In this document: in pieces, positions 47,208 to 55,523 of the stretch
Layout: the number at the start of each line of letters is the position of its first letter
Numbering within the stretch: position 1 is the first letter of the stretch
Assembly: GCA_031406155.1 (NCBI GenBank)
Contig: JANOGW010000045.1
Location: 1 to 64,000 of the forward strand
Source of the DNA: JACMNW01 sp031406155
GTDB taxonomy: Bacteria; Pseudomonadota; Alphaproteobacteria; Rhodobacterales; Rhodobacteraceae
Direction of reading: 5' to 3'
Length of the DNA: 64,000 nt
Notes under the pieces: model-generated
The model's input: only the letters and a program-made list of their open reading frames with translations
What the model was told of the DNA's origin: nothing
The model's database searches: none
Program-made: the position numbers and the translations under genes

Positions 47208-47524
47208 TGCAGGTTTCGGTGTGTAGCACATGCCCGCTGGGCAAAGACGGGTTTGCGGATAGGCTGCGGCTGGCGTTTTCGGCGGGGTCTATTGAAGCGG
47301 ATGTGGTGCAAGTTGATTGCATGTCGGGCTGCGCGCGCGAATCGACGGTTGCATTTCGAAAGGCCGGCAAGGTGGCGTATTTGTTTGGCGACTTGAGCGA
47401 AGCCGATCTGCCCGATCTGCTGGCTTTTGCCGCCCTTTACGCTGCATCGCCTGACGGTCAGTTTGCCGATGCCCGGCCACTTGGGGCGCTTCGGATGAAG
47501 GCGCTGGCGCGCATTCCGGGATAG
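47207..47524 (+). CDS. Second DUF1636 family protein, 105 aa
   Basis: Cysteines are arranged as in the first copy (34164-34529): VCSTCPLGKDG at the N-terminus, CMSGCARES in the middle, then YLFGDLSEADLPDLLAFAAL and a C-terminal ALRMKALARIPG matching the first copy's FRKQSLARIPPL. Thioredoxin-like ferredoxin fold is likely. The ATG overlaps the cobA stop (TGATG), placing it as the last gene of the operon. Its presence at both ends of the operon suggests a function tied to corrin synthesis or cobalt handling. Confidence 0.83.
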   Translation: MQVSVCSTCPLGKDGFADRLRLAFSAGSIEADVVQVDCMSGCARESTVAFRKAGKVAYLFGDLSEADLPDLLAFAALYAASPDGQFADARPLGALRMKALARIPG

Positions 47525-47596
47525 GCGTCGCTGCCGCGGCATTGAGGGGCGCATTTCGGCTTGACCATACGGGCCGCCTGCTGACACAAAGACGTT

Positions 47597-47795
47597 GCAT
47601 GGTGTCCGATCGGCGCAAAGCGTCCGGACTGAAACAGGAATGGGGAATGGGCGGACTGAACACAGCGCCCCGAACCCCAACCGCCCCCGCGACTGTATGC
47701 GGCGAGCGGCCTTTCAAAGTGCCACTGACCCCCGCTTGGGGTTGGGAAGGCGGAAGGCAGCTTTGACCCGCGAGTCAGGAGACTGGCCATGTAGG
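47597..47795 (+). ncRNA. Second cobalamin (B12) riboswitch, in front of cbtB-cbtA
   Basis: The conserved core pieces are ACAGGAATGGGGAATG, ACCGCCCCCGCGACTGTAT, GTGCCACTGACC, TTGGGAAGGCGGAAGGCA and the B12 box GAGTCAGGAGACTGGCC ending at 47788. GCATGGTG near 47598 and GCCATGT near 47786 can close P1. The next gene, cbtB, starts 45 bases downstream. Repression of cobalt import by finished B12 is the expected effect. Confidence 0.92.
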
Positions 47796-47839
47796 GTGAA
47801 ACACGAATGCCGTCGGGTGTGACGGCAAGGAGAGATGGA

Positions 47840-48013
47840 ATGAAGACGCTGAACCAGACAACGACAACCACGAAAACGACGAACCTGATCTCGATCCTGT
47901 TCGTTGCAGTGCTGGGCGGGGTAATCCTGTTCGCCGCAGGCCACGCGCAATCGGGTGCTTTGCATGACGCCGCCCATGACGTGCGCCATGCGACCGGCTT
48001 TCCCTGCCACTAA
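47840..48013 (+). CDS. cbtB: Cobalt transporter subunit CbtB, 57 aa
   Basis: A single membrane span (ISILFVAVLGGVILFAAGHA, residues about 18-37) followed by a histidine-rich tail, ALHDAAHDVRHATGFPCH, the hallmark of CbtB, which is always small. It partners CbtA in predicted cobalt uptake. AAGGAGAG lies before the ATG at 47840. B12-riboswitch-controlled, 15 bases ahead of cbtA. Confidence 0.92.
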   Translation: MKTLNQTTTTTKTTNLISILFVAVLGGVILFAAGHAQSGALHDAAHDVRHATGFPCH

Positions 48014-48028
48014 CCCGCCTTTAGCAAA

Positions 48029-48769
48029 ATGATCCAACGGATGGTGACCAGCGCCTTGCTCGCGGGCGTTGCCGCAGGCCTGCTTGCAGCCCTGTTGCAT
48101 TTCGCGTTCGTGCAGAGTCTGATCCTTCTGGGCGAGCAATATGAAACCGGTGTGTTGACGCATTTCGAGGCTGCGACGGAGCCTGATCCGGCCGGGCACG
48201 ATCATGCAGACCCCGCACAACATGCGGATGGTCAGGCCCACGCGCATGATGGGCACGAAGGCGCGGGTCCCTCTGACCTGTCGCGCAATGCGCTGACTGT
48301 GCTGTTTTCGAGCCTTGTCTATGTGGCCTATGCCCTCATCCTTGTCGCGGGCCTGGCACTTGCCGAACAGTTCGGAAAACGTGTTTCTGCTCGCGAGGGC
48401 CTGCTTTGGGGCCTTGCGGGGTTTGCCGCGTTCCAATTGATGCCCGCCATGGGGCTTGCGCCGGAACTGCCCGGCACCATCGCGGCTGAACTGCATCTGC
48501 GCCAGATCTGGTGGTGGGGCACGGTAGCGGCCACTGCCACCGGGCTTTCATTGATCGGCTATGGCAGGGGCATGTTGCCAATTGCAATCGGCGTTGTACT
48601 GCTGGCAGCACCGCATATCATCGGCGCGCCCGAAGCAGAAAAATATTGGGGCGTCGCCCCGCCGGAACTGGCGGCTGCTTTTGCGGCAAGGGTGTTGGGT
48701 GTCGGGCTGGTTGTCTGGGCGGTGTTGGGGTGGCTTGCGGGGTATTTCTGGGCTGGCAGAACCGCCTGA
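48029..48769 (+). CDS. cbtA: Cobalt transporter subunit CbtA, 246 aa
   Basis: A membrane protein with about five spans: VTSALLAGVAAGLLAALLHF, FSSLVYVAYALILVAGLALA, then three more up to LGVGLVVWAVLGWLAGYFWA. Between spans 1 and 2 it has a histidine/aspartate-rich loop, HDHADPAQHADGQAHAHDGH (residues about 58-77), suited to metal capture. CbtA-CbtB are predicted B12-regulated cobalt importers. An internal ATG at 48041 could be used instead of 48029. Confidence 0.92.
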   Translation: MIQRMVTSALLAGVAAGLLAALLHFAFVQSLILLGEQYETGVLTHFEAATEPDPAGHDHADPAQHADGQAHAHDGHEGAGPSDLSRNALTVLFSSLVYVAYALILVAGLALAEQFGKRVSAREGLLWGLAGFAAFQLMPAMGLAPELPGTIAAELHLRQIWWWGTVAATATGLSLIGYGRGMLPIAIGVVLLAAPHIIGAPEAEKYWGVAPPELAAAFAARVLGVGLVVWAVLGWLAGYFWAGRTA

Positions 48770-48796
48770 GTGGCGCAAACCCGGGGGGGGGGTGCG

Positions 48797-49549
48797 ATGA
48801 TCGACCTTATTCTTGTGGGCATCGGGACCGGCAACCCGGATCATCTGACGCGTCAGGCGATCCGCGCCCTGAACAGTGCCGATCTGATCCTGATCCCGCG
48901 CAAGGGTGCATCAAAAGCCGATCTTGCCGATCTGCGCCGTGCAATCTGTGCCGATGTGGTAACCAACCCGCAAACCCGGCTGGTAGAGTTTGACCTGCCG
49001 GTGCGCGATGCGGCAAATCCGGATTATCTTGCGCGCGTCGATGACTGGCACGATGCGACAGCGGCCTGTTGGGCTGATGCCGTTGCCGCAGCACCGGGCC
49101 CGGCGAACAGCGTGGCGCTGCTGGTTTGGGGTGATCCGTCGCTGTACGATTCCACCCTACGCATTGCGGCCCGGCTAAACCCGGCGCCCCGGGTGACGGT
49201 AATCCCCGGTATCACGTCGATGCAGGCACTGTGCGCGGCGCATGCCATTCCGATGAACGACATCGGTGCGCCGGTTCTGGTGACGACGGGGCGGCAACTG
49301 CGCGATCATGGCTGGCCTGCCGGCACGGATACGCTTGTGGTGATGCTGGACGGCGATTGCGCGTTTCAGACCCTTGATCCGGCGGGCGTTGCGATCTGGT
49401 GGGCGGGCTATGTCGGCATGGCCGACGAAATCCTGCACTCCGGCCCGCTTGCCAGTACCGGCCCCCGGATCGTTGCCGCCCGCGCCGCCGCACGGGCGCG
49501 CCATGGCTGGATCATGGATATCTATCTTCTGCGCAGAAATTTGGGCTGA
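48797..49549 (+). CDS. cobF: Precorrin-6A synthase (deacetylating) CobF, 250 aa
   Basis: Methylates C1 of precorrin-5 with loss of the acetyl group; found only in the aerobic pathway. Motifs: MIDLILVGIGTGNPDHLTRQ, LILIPRKGASKADLADLR, VWGDPSLYDSTLRIAARLNP, VIPGITSMQALCAAHAIPMN and the C-terminal WWAGYVGMADEILHSGPL. It follows cbtA by 27 bases and is probably read from the same riboswitch-controlled transcript. Confidence 0.96.
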   Translation: MIDLILVGIGTGNPDHLTRQAIRALNSADLILIPRKGASKADLADLRRAICADVVTNPQTRLVEFDLPVRDAANPDYLARVDDWHDATAACWADAVAAAPGPANSVALLVWGDPSLYDSTLRIAARLNPAPRVTVIPGITSMQALCAAHAIPMNDIGAPVLVTTGRQLRDHGWPAGTDTLVVMLDGDCAFQTLDPAGVAIWWAGYVGMADEILHSGPLASTGPRIVAARAAARARHGWIMDIYLLRRNLG

Positions 49550-49589
49550 GCATCTATCGGTTTTGCCGTTGCGGCGCTAGATATGGCGC

Positions 49590-50669
49590 ATGCAGCAAAG
49601 CTTGATCCGGATTTATGAGCGGCGCGTCGCCGAAGGCAAGCTGCGGGCCGATCCGGCACAGCATGCGGTGCTGCCGCAACTGGAATACTTGCGCCTTTGG
49701 CTGGAAGAAAACGCGCCGCGAAAGCGTGGGGTTTTGGGCGGGCTGTTCAGCAAACCGCCACAACCGCCGAAGGGGCTCTATCTTTGGGGCGGTGTCGGGC
49801 GCGGAAAATCCATGCTGATGGATCTGTTCTTTGATGCCACCGAAATTGACGCCAAGCGCCGGGTCCATTTTCATGCCTTCATGCAAGACATCCACCGGGG
49901 CATGCATGCCGCGCGCAAAACGGGTGTCGAGGATGCCCTGGCCCCGGTGGCAGAGGCGATCATTCGCGATATTCGGCTGCTGGCATTCGACGAGATGCAG
50001 ATCAACGACATCACTGATGCGATGATCGTGGGGCGGTTGTTTGAAAAGCTGTTTTCGGCAGGTGTCGTGGTGGTGACCACGTCCAATCGTGCGCCATCGG
50101 GTCTGTACAAGGACGGGCTGAACCGGGCGCTGTTCTTGCCGTTCATCGATCTGATCTGTGATCGCCTATCGGTGGTCGAACTGCAAAGCCCGACCGATTA
50201 CCGCCAGCATCGTCTGCAAGGCGCGCAGGTCTATTTTCAACCTGCCGCAAGTGCCAAAGCGGATATTGCCGCGATCTGGCTTGATCTTTCTGGCGGCGCG
50301 TTCGGTGACCCGCTGCGCCTGCCAGTGAATGGCCGCGAGGTGGAATTGCCACGCTTTGCCAATGGAGTCGGGCGCGCCAGTTTCTGGGAACTTTGTGCAA
50401 AGCCGCTTGGCCCGGCGGACTATCTGGCCATCGCCCGTGCCGTGCGGGTGTTGATCCTCGAAGATATTCCGCAGCTGTCATCGTACAATTACAACGAGGC
50501 CAAGCGTTTCGTCACGCTGATCGACGCGCTTTACGAGGCTCGCGTGCGGTTGATCTGTTCCGCCGCCGATGTGCCGGAACGGCTGTATCTTGAAGGGTCG
50601 GGATCGTTTGAATTCGAACGCACCGTAAGCAGGTTGCGTGAAATGCAGGCGGCGGATTGGGGGCAATAA
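49590..50669 (+). CDS. zapE: AFG1-family ATPase (ZapE-like), 359 aa
   Basis: A P-loop ATPase of the AFG1/ZapE family, associated with cell division under stress in E. coli and with mitochondrial protein quality control in eukaryotes. Walker A is YLWGGVGRGKSMLMDLFFD (about residue 70), with VHFHAFMQDIHRGMH next, Walker B LLAFDEMQINDITDAMIVGR, sensor VVVTTSNRAPSGLYKDGLNR, and C-terminal RFVTLIDALYEARVRLICSA. The ATG is at 49590. It is independent of the cob operon upstream. Confidence 0.95.
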   Translation: MQQSLIRIYERRVAEGKLRADPAQHAVLPQLEYLRLWLEENAPRKRGVLGGLFSKPPQPPKGLYLWGGVGRGKSMLMDLFFDATEIDAKRRVHFHAFMQDIHRGMHAARKTGVEDALAPVAEAIIRDIRLLAFDEMQINDITDAMIVGRLFEKLFSAGVVVVTTSNRAPSGLYKDGLNRALFLPFIDLICDRLSVVELQSPTDYRQHRLQGAQVYFQPAASAKADIAAIWLDLSGGAFGDPLRLPVNGREVELPRFANGVGRASFWELCAKPLGPADYLAIARAVRVLILEDIPQLSSYNYNEAKRFVTLIDALYEARVRLICSAADVPERLYLEGSGSFEFERTVSRLREMQAADWGQ

Positions 50670-50725
50670 AGCATGCCCCACACAAAGTGGATGCCGGTTC
50701 TGTCGACAGACAGACTCCAGCGCCG

Positions 50726-51484
50726 TCACAACATCTGGACAAACACCCGCAGGGCAAGGGCGACTGACACGATCACCAACAGCGGCCGGATCAGGTTTGC
50801 GCCGATGCGGATGGCAAGTTTTGCGCCCAAGGCGGCCCCTGCGATCTGGGCTATGCCCATGGCGATGCCCGTTAACCACCAGGTCGATCCCAGAACCGCA
50901 AACACCACAAGCCCGCCGATGTTGGACGAAAAGTTCAGCAACTTGGTATGCGCGGTCGCCTTCAGGATGCCGTAGCCGGCCAAAGTGACAAACCCGATCA
51001 TGTAGAATGCCCCGGCCCCCGGCCCGATCATGCCATCATAGGTGCCGATCACCGGCACGAACAGCGCGGCAAACACCGCAGGCTTGATCCGCTGAACCTG
51101 ATCTTCGTCCGACAGGCCGCGTTTCAGGGCAAAGAAAAGGGCAACACCGATCAGGAACACCGGAATGATCAGATGCAGAGTTTCGGTTGGGATGCGCGTG
51201 GACAGAAACGCGCCGAATATCCCAGCCACTAGGGCCAGCAGAGCGGGAACGCGTTGGCTGCGCAGATCAACCTCGCCGGCACGGGCGTAGGACAGCGCCG
51301 CCGTTGCTGCCCCGAAACTGCCCTGCACCTTGTTGGTCGACAGCGCTTCGATCGGGCTGGCACCCGCCAGCAGCAGCATCGGAAGCGTGATCAGTCCACC
51401 GCCCCCGGCAATAGCGTCGACAAACCCCGCAATGAATGCCGCGCCCAGCAGCAGAAAGACTAGATCGAGGCCGACTTCGAACAT
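50726..51484 (-). CDS. TSUP-family (TauE/SafE) permease, 252 aa
   Basis: About eight membrane helices with the family repeats AFIAGFVDAIAGGGGLITLP (residues about 18-37) and VIGTYDGMIGPGAGAFYMIG in the second half, the classic pseudo-symmetry of sulfite exporter TauE/SafE-like proteins. Substrates in this family are small organic or sulfonated anions; the context does not indicate which. Convergent with zapE and downstream of serB on the same strand, with a 114-base gap. Confidence 0.9.
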   Translation of the reverse strand: MFEVGLDLVFLLLGAAFIAGFVDAIAGGGGLITLPMLLLAGASPIEALSTNKVQGSFGAATAALSYARAGEVDLRSQRVPALLALVAGIFGAFLSTRIPTETLHLIIPVFLIGVALFFALKRGLSDEDQVQRIKPAVFAALFVPVIGTYDGMIGPGAGAFYMIGFVTLAGYGILKATAHTKLLNFSSNIGGLVVFAVLGSTWWLTGIAMGIAQIAGAALGAKLAIRIGANLIRPLLVIVSVALALRVFVQML

Positions 51485-51598
51485 TGTTAACTCAACTTCC
51501 GGGTTATCACTTGATCAAGTGCTGCGACATGGAAGTAAAGCCCGCTGATGCGGCAACAAAAAGGCGCGCGAAAACCCGCTTGTGCCGCCAACCTGGCC

Positions 51599-52474
51599 TC
51601 AGGCCACGAAATCTTCGCGGGCATAGCCCTGCAGGAACAACAGCGCAGTCAGATCGCCATGTGTGACCCGAAGATCGCATTCCGCTGCCACAAGGGGTTT
51701 GGCATGAAGCGCCACGCCCGCCCCGGCAAGACCCAGCATGCCAAGGTCGTTGGCACCATCGCCGACCGCAATGGCATCGAACGGTGACAGACCCAGTTGG
51801 GCGGAAATCTCGTGCAACGTCTGTGCCTTGGCCGTGCGCCCGAGGATAGGTTCGGCCACCGTCCCGGTCAGCATGCCGTCCTGAACAAGCAGCAGGTTGG
51901 CGCGGCTGTGATCAAAGCCAAGCAAGGCGGCGATGGGTGCAGCAAAAGCCGTAAAGCCACCCGACACCAATGCACAATAGGCGCCATTCGCCCGCATCGT
52001 GGCAACCAGCGTCGCACCGCCGGGCATCATGGTAATCCTGTCGCGCAGGACACTGGCGATCACCGCCTCAGGCAGCCCGGCAAGCAAACCCACGCGTTCG
52101 CGCAATGCGTCTTCGAAGTTGATCTCGCCATTCATCGCGCGCGCGGTGATCGCTGCCACCCGCGCGCCTACGCCCGCCTCATCTGCCAACTCGTCTATAC
52201 ATTCCTGTTCGATCATCGTGCTGTCCATATCGGCGATCAGCAGGCGCTTTTTGCGGCCTTGCGCGGGCTGCACCGCCATATCGATGCGCAGCGATTGCAG
52301 GTCTTGCCAAACCTCCCAGCGGTTGTCGGGCACCGCCGCCACGCCAAATTCCGTCGCAACGCCGGGATCAAGCCAAGTGGCATCGCCACCACCCCAGGCG
52401 TTGCGCAGGCTTTCCACCACGGCGCGGTCTAGCACGGGTGTGGCGGGGTTGGTCAGCAGCGTGACAATGAACAT
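51599..52474 (-). CDS. serB: Phosphoserine phosphatase SerB, 291 aa
   Basis: A HAD-superfamily phosphatase giving L-serine. The nucleophile aspartate is in LIADMDSTMIEQECIDELAD. Then come LRERVGLLAGLPEAVI, ALVSGGFTAFAAPIAALLGF (motif II) and AIAVGDGANDLGMLGLAGAG (motif III). The N-terminal about 85 residues form a regulatory ACT-like domain as in other SerB proteins. Divergent from serC, so all three serine-pathway genes from 3-phosphoglycerate are clustered. Confidence 0.96.
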   Translation of the reverse strand: MFIVTLLTNPATPVLDRAVVESLRNAWGGGDATWLDPGVATEFGVAAVPDNRWEVWQDLQSLRIDMAVQPAQGRKKRLLIADMDSTMIEQECIDELADEAGVGARVAAITARAMNGEINFEDALRERVGLLAGLPEAVIASVLRDRITMMPGGATLVATMRANGAYCALVSGGFTAFAAPIAALLGFDHSRANLLLVQDGMLTGTVAEPILGRTAKAQTLHEISAQLGLSPFDAIAVGDGANDLGMLGLAGAGVALHAKPLVAAECDLRVTHGDLTALLFLQGYAREDFVA

Positions 52475-52544
52475 CAATAGATCCGTAGTGAAAGCGCGTG
52501 TCGCGAATGCACGCCGATGCGGCGCTTTACGATGATTTTTCAGC

Positions 52545-52624
52545 TTGTGCCAGAGCGTGCCAGCCCGTATTGCGGCAAGTGGGACACCCTTCCCCAACGA
52601 AGGGCACTTATCTGGAAGGATACC
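52545..52624 (+). ncRNA. serC leader RNA motif
   Basis: Upstream of serC the sequence AGCCCGTATTGCGGCAAGTG leads into a hairpin: AAGTG and CCCTTC (52577-52592) pair with GAAGGG and CACTT (52599-52609) around a GGACA bulge, followed by the ribosome site GGAAGGA and the ATG. This agrees with my recollection of the serC RNA motif described for Rhodobacterales and relatives. The ligand is not known to me. Confidence 0.7.
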
Positions 52625-53782
52625 ATGTCTGATCTGCAAGCTCCGGCCAAGCGCCCGGCAAATCCGCGCTTTTCCTCTGGCCCCTGTGCCAAAATTCCCG
52701 GCTATTCGCTTGATCTTTTGTCCGATGCACCGCTGGGCCGGTCGCACCGCGCTGCTGTCGGCAAGGCCAAGTTGCGTGAAGCCATTGATCTGACGCGCGA
52801 AATTCTGGGCGTGCCGGAAGGGTACCGCATTGGCATCGTACCGGGGTCTGATACCGGCGCTGTCGAGATGGCGATGTGGACGATGCTGGGCGCCCGTCCG
52901 GTGGAAATGCTGGCGTGGGAGTCGTTCGGGGAGGGGTGGGTGACCGATGCCGTCAAGCAACTGAAACTGGACGCCAAAGTCAGAGTTGCGCCCTATGGGC
53001 AAATCGTCGATTTCGAGACCGTCGATTTTAACAGCGATGTGGTCTTCACGTGGAACGGCACCACATCGGGCTGCCGCCTGCCCGACGGCAATGCGATCCC
53101 GGCAGATCGGCAGGGCCTGACGATTTGTGATGCCACCTCGGCCGCCTTCGCGATGGACCTGCCGTGGGACAAGCTGGATGTGACCACCTTCAGCTGGCAA
53201 AAGGTGCTGGGCGGCGAAGGCGCGCATGGCATGCTGATCCTGTCGCCCCGCGCGGTGGAACGGCTGGAGACGTATATCCCTGGATGGCCGCTGCCAAAGA
53301 TTTTCCGCCTGACCAGCAAGGGCAAACTGATCGACGGCATCTTTGCCGGCGAGACGATCAACACGCCGTCGATGCTGGCGGTCGAAGATTATCTGGTTGC
53401 GTTGAAATGGGCAAAATCGGTGGGTGGGCTGAACGGTCTGATCAATCGTGCCAGCGCCAATGCATCGGTCGTTTGGGAGTTTTGCGCCGCAAATCCGTGG
53501 CTGCAAAATCTGGCCGCAAACCCAGATATCGCGTCGACCACCAGTGTTTGCCTGACATTCAACGATGCCCGCATCACGGACGGCGCGGCGTTTGCCAAAG
53601 CGGTTGCCAAACGGTTGGAAACCGCAGGCGTGGCCTTTGATATCGGGGCCTACCGTGACGCGCCGCCCGGTTTGCGCATCTGGTGCGGCTCCACCGTGGA
53701 GGCTGCCGATGTCGCGACCCTGATGCCTTGGATCGCGCATGCGTTTCAAGCGGAAGTGGCCAGCCATTCGCAGGCGGCCTGA
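52625..53782 (+). CDS. serC: Phosphoserine aminotransferase SerC, 385 aa
   Basis: A PLP-dependent transaminase making O-phospho-L-serine from 3-phosphohydroxypyruvate. The Schiff-base lysine is Lys193 in TTFSWQKVLGGEGAHGML, with FTWNGTTSGCRLPDGNAIP and the cofactor aspartate in TICDATSAAFAMDLPW. The start MSDLQAPAKRPANPRFSSGP belongs to the longer alphaproteobacterial SerC type. A structured leader overlaps its translation initiation region. Confidence 0.97.
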   Translation: MSDLQAPAKRPANPRFSSGPCAKIPGYSLDLLSDAPLGRSHRAAVGKAKLREAIDLTREILGVPEGYRIGIVPGSDTGAVEMAMWTMLGARPVEMLAWESFGEGWVTDAVKQLKLDAKVRVAPYGQIVDFETVDFNSDVVFTWNGTTSGCRLPDGNAIPADRQGLTICDATSAAFAMDLPWDKLDVTTFSWQKVLGGEGAHGMLILSPRAVERLETYIPGWPLPKIFRLTSKGKLIDGIFAGETINTPSMLAVEDYLVALKWAKSVGGLNGLINRASANASVVWEFCAANPWLQNLAANPDIASTTSVCLTFNDARITDGAAFAKAVAKRLETAGVAFDIGAYRDAPPGLRIWCGSTVEAADVATLMPWIAHAFQAEVASHSQAA

Positions 53783-53794
53783 CGCTATTCGCAA

Positions 53795-53814
53795 GATGGG
53801 CAGTATTGCCCATC
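53795..53814. repeat. Palindromic repeat between serC and serA
   Basis: GATGGGCAGTATTGCCCATC, a perfect palindrome apart from its central GTAT, followed by CTACC. It is the same unit as that inside cobN (35720-35747). The location 13 bases after the serC stop could influence serC-serA readthrough or RNA stability. Confidence 0.78.
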
Positions 53815-53844
53815 CTACCTGACCCCAATCATAGGACCCTCATC

Positions 53845-55440
53845 ATGGCCCCCCGTGTTCTCGTCTCTGACGACCTGTCCGAAACCGCCGTCCAGATCTT
53901 TCGCGATCGAGGGGTCGAGGTGGACTACCTGCCGACCCTTGGCAAAGACAAGGAAGAGCTTGCCCGCATCATCGGCGGCTACGATGGTCTGGCGATCCGG
54001 TCCGCCACCAAGGTGACTGACAAGCTGCTGGCAAGCGCGACCAACCTCAAGGTCATCGGCCGCGCGGGCATCGGCGTTGACAATGTCGATATTCCGGCGG
54101 CGTCCAAGAAGGGCGTCATCGTGATGAACACGCCCTTTGGCAATTCGATCACTACGGCGGAACATGCGATTGCGATGATGTTCGCTGTCGCGCGGCAAAT
54201 TCCAGAAGCAAATGCCTCAACCCATGCCGGGAAGTGGGAGAAATCGCGCTTCATGGGGGTCGAGCTGTTCAACAAGACCCTTGGCGTCATCGGGGCGGGC
54301 AATATCGGTGGCATCGTGTGCAACCGCGCGATTGGCCTGCATATGAAGGTGGTGGCCTATGATCCCTTCCTGTCGGACGAACGGGCGAAAACCCTTGGCG
54401 TCACCAAGGTTGACCTTAATGAATTGCTGTACCGCGCCGATTTCATCACCCTGCATGTGCCGCTGACCGACAAGACCCGTAATATTCTGAGCCGTGAGAA
54501 TCTTGCCAAGACCAAGAAAGGCGTGCGCATCATCAACTGCGCCCGCGGTGGGTTGATCGACGAGGCGGCGCTGGTCGAGGCGCTGAAATCGGGTCATGTG
54601 GCGGGTGCGGCACTTGACGTGTTCGAGGTGGAACCCGCCACCGAAAACCCGCTGTTCAATCTGCCCAATGTCGTCAGCACACCGCATCTGGGTGCCGCCA
54701 CCACTGAGGCGCAAGAAAACGTCGCCCTTCAGGTGGCTGAACAGATGTCGGATTACCTGCTCACCGGTGCCGTGCAGAACGCGCTGAACATGCCGAATGT
54801 CACGGCAGAAGAGGCCGCCGTCATGGGCCCGTGGATCAAGTTAGCCTCGCATCTTGGGGCCTTCATTGGCCAGATGACGGATGAGCCGATCAAGGCGATC
54901 AACATTCTTTATGACGGTGCGGTCGCGGACATGAACCTTGCAGCACTCAATTCCGCCGTGATCGCCGGGGTCATGAAAACTGCCAACCCGGATGTCAATC
55001 TGGTATCCGCGCCGGTTGTTGCCAAAGAACGCGGTATCCAGATTTCCACCACACGGCAGGAAAAAACCGGCGTGTTCGATGCTTATGTCAAAGTCACGAT
55101 GGTGACCGACAAACGCGAACGATCCATCGCTGGCACCTGCTTTTCGGATGGCAAGCCGCGCTTCATTCAGATCAAAGGCATCAACATCGATGCCGAGATC
55201 GGCCGTCACATGCTCTACACAACCAACGAAGACGTGCCGGGCATCATCGGCCTTCTTGGCATGACCATGGGCAAGAACGGCGTCAACATCGCAAACTTCA
55301 CCCTCGGGCGGTCTGGTGTCGGGCAAGAGGCGATCGCCATTCTTTACCTCGATCAGGCGATTGACCCCAAGGTTGTTGACACGCTGGAATCAACCGGCCT
55401 GTTCTCGCAGGTCAAAGCGTTGCAGTTTGATGTGGCCTGA
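53845..55440 (+). CDS. serA: D-3-phosphoglycerate dehydrogenase SerA, 531 aa
   Basis: Catalyses the first step of serine synthesis with NAD+. The substrate-binding domain starts RVLVSDDLSETAVQIFRDRG. The nucleotide-binding domain has GVIGAGNIGGIVCNRAIGL and INCARGGLIDEAALVEALKS, with the catalytic His in VVSTPHLGAATTEAQENVAL. The intervening ASB domain is followed by a C-terminal ACT domain (VPGIIGLLGMTMGKNGVNIA). This is the long form common to alphaproteobacteria. It starts at ATG 53845 after the intergenic repeat and ends before a strong hairpin. Confidence 0.97.
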   Translation: MAPRVLVSDDLSETAVQIFRDRGVEVDYLPTLGKDKEELARIIGGYDGLAIRSATKVTDKLLASATNLKVIGRAGIGVDNVDIPAASKKGVIVMNTPFGNSITTAEHAIAMMFAVARQIPEANASTHAGKWEKSRFMGVELFNKTLGVIGAGNIGGIVCNRAIGLHMKVVAYDPFLSDERAKTLGVTKVDLNELLYRADFITLHVPLTDKTRNILSRENLAKTKKGVRIINCARGGLIDEAALVEALKSGHVAGAALDVFEVEPATENPLFNLPNVVSTPHLGAATTEAQENVALQVAEQMSDYLLTGAVQNALNMPNVTAEEAAVMGPWIKLASHLGAFIGQMTDEPIKAINILYDGAVADMNLAALNSAVIAGVMKTANPDVNLVSAPVVAKERGIQISTTRQEKTGVFDAYVKVTMVTDKRERSIAGTCFSDGKPRFIQIKGINIDAEIGRHMLYTTNEDVPGIIGLLGMTMGKNGVNIANFTLGRSGVGQEAIAILYLDQAIDPKVVDTLESTGLFSQVKALQFDVA

Positions 55441-55478
55441 CCCTTACGCTTTCATTTTGGCACAAGTATCCCGGGGGT

Positions 55479-55500
55479 GCGGGGGCTGGCCCCCGCTTTT
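55479..55500 (+). terminator. Intrinsic terminator after serA
   Basis: GCGGGGGC at 55479-55486 pairs with GCCCCCGC at 55489-55496 and is followed by TTTT. Located 39 bases downstream of the serA stop and just ahead of the phosphatase gene. Confidence 0.8.
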
Positions 55501-55523
55501 CCAACTGATCAAAGGTTCAGAAA

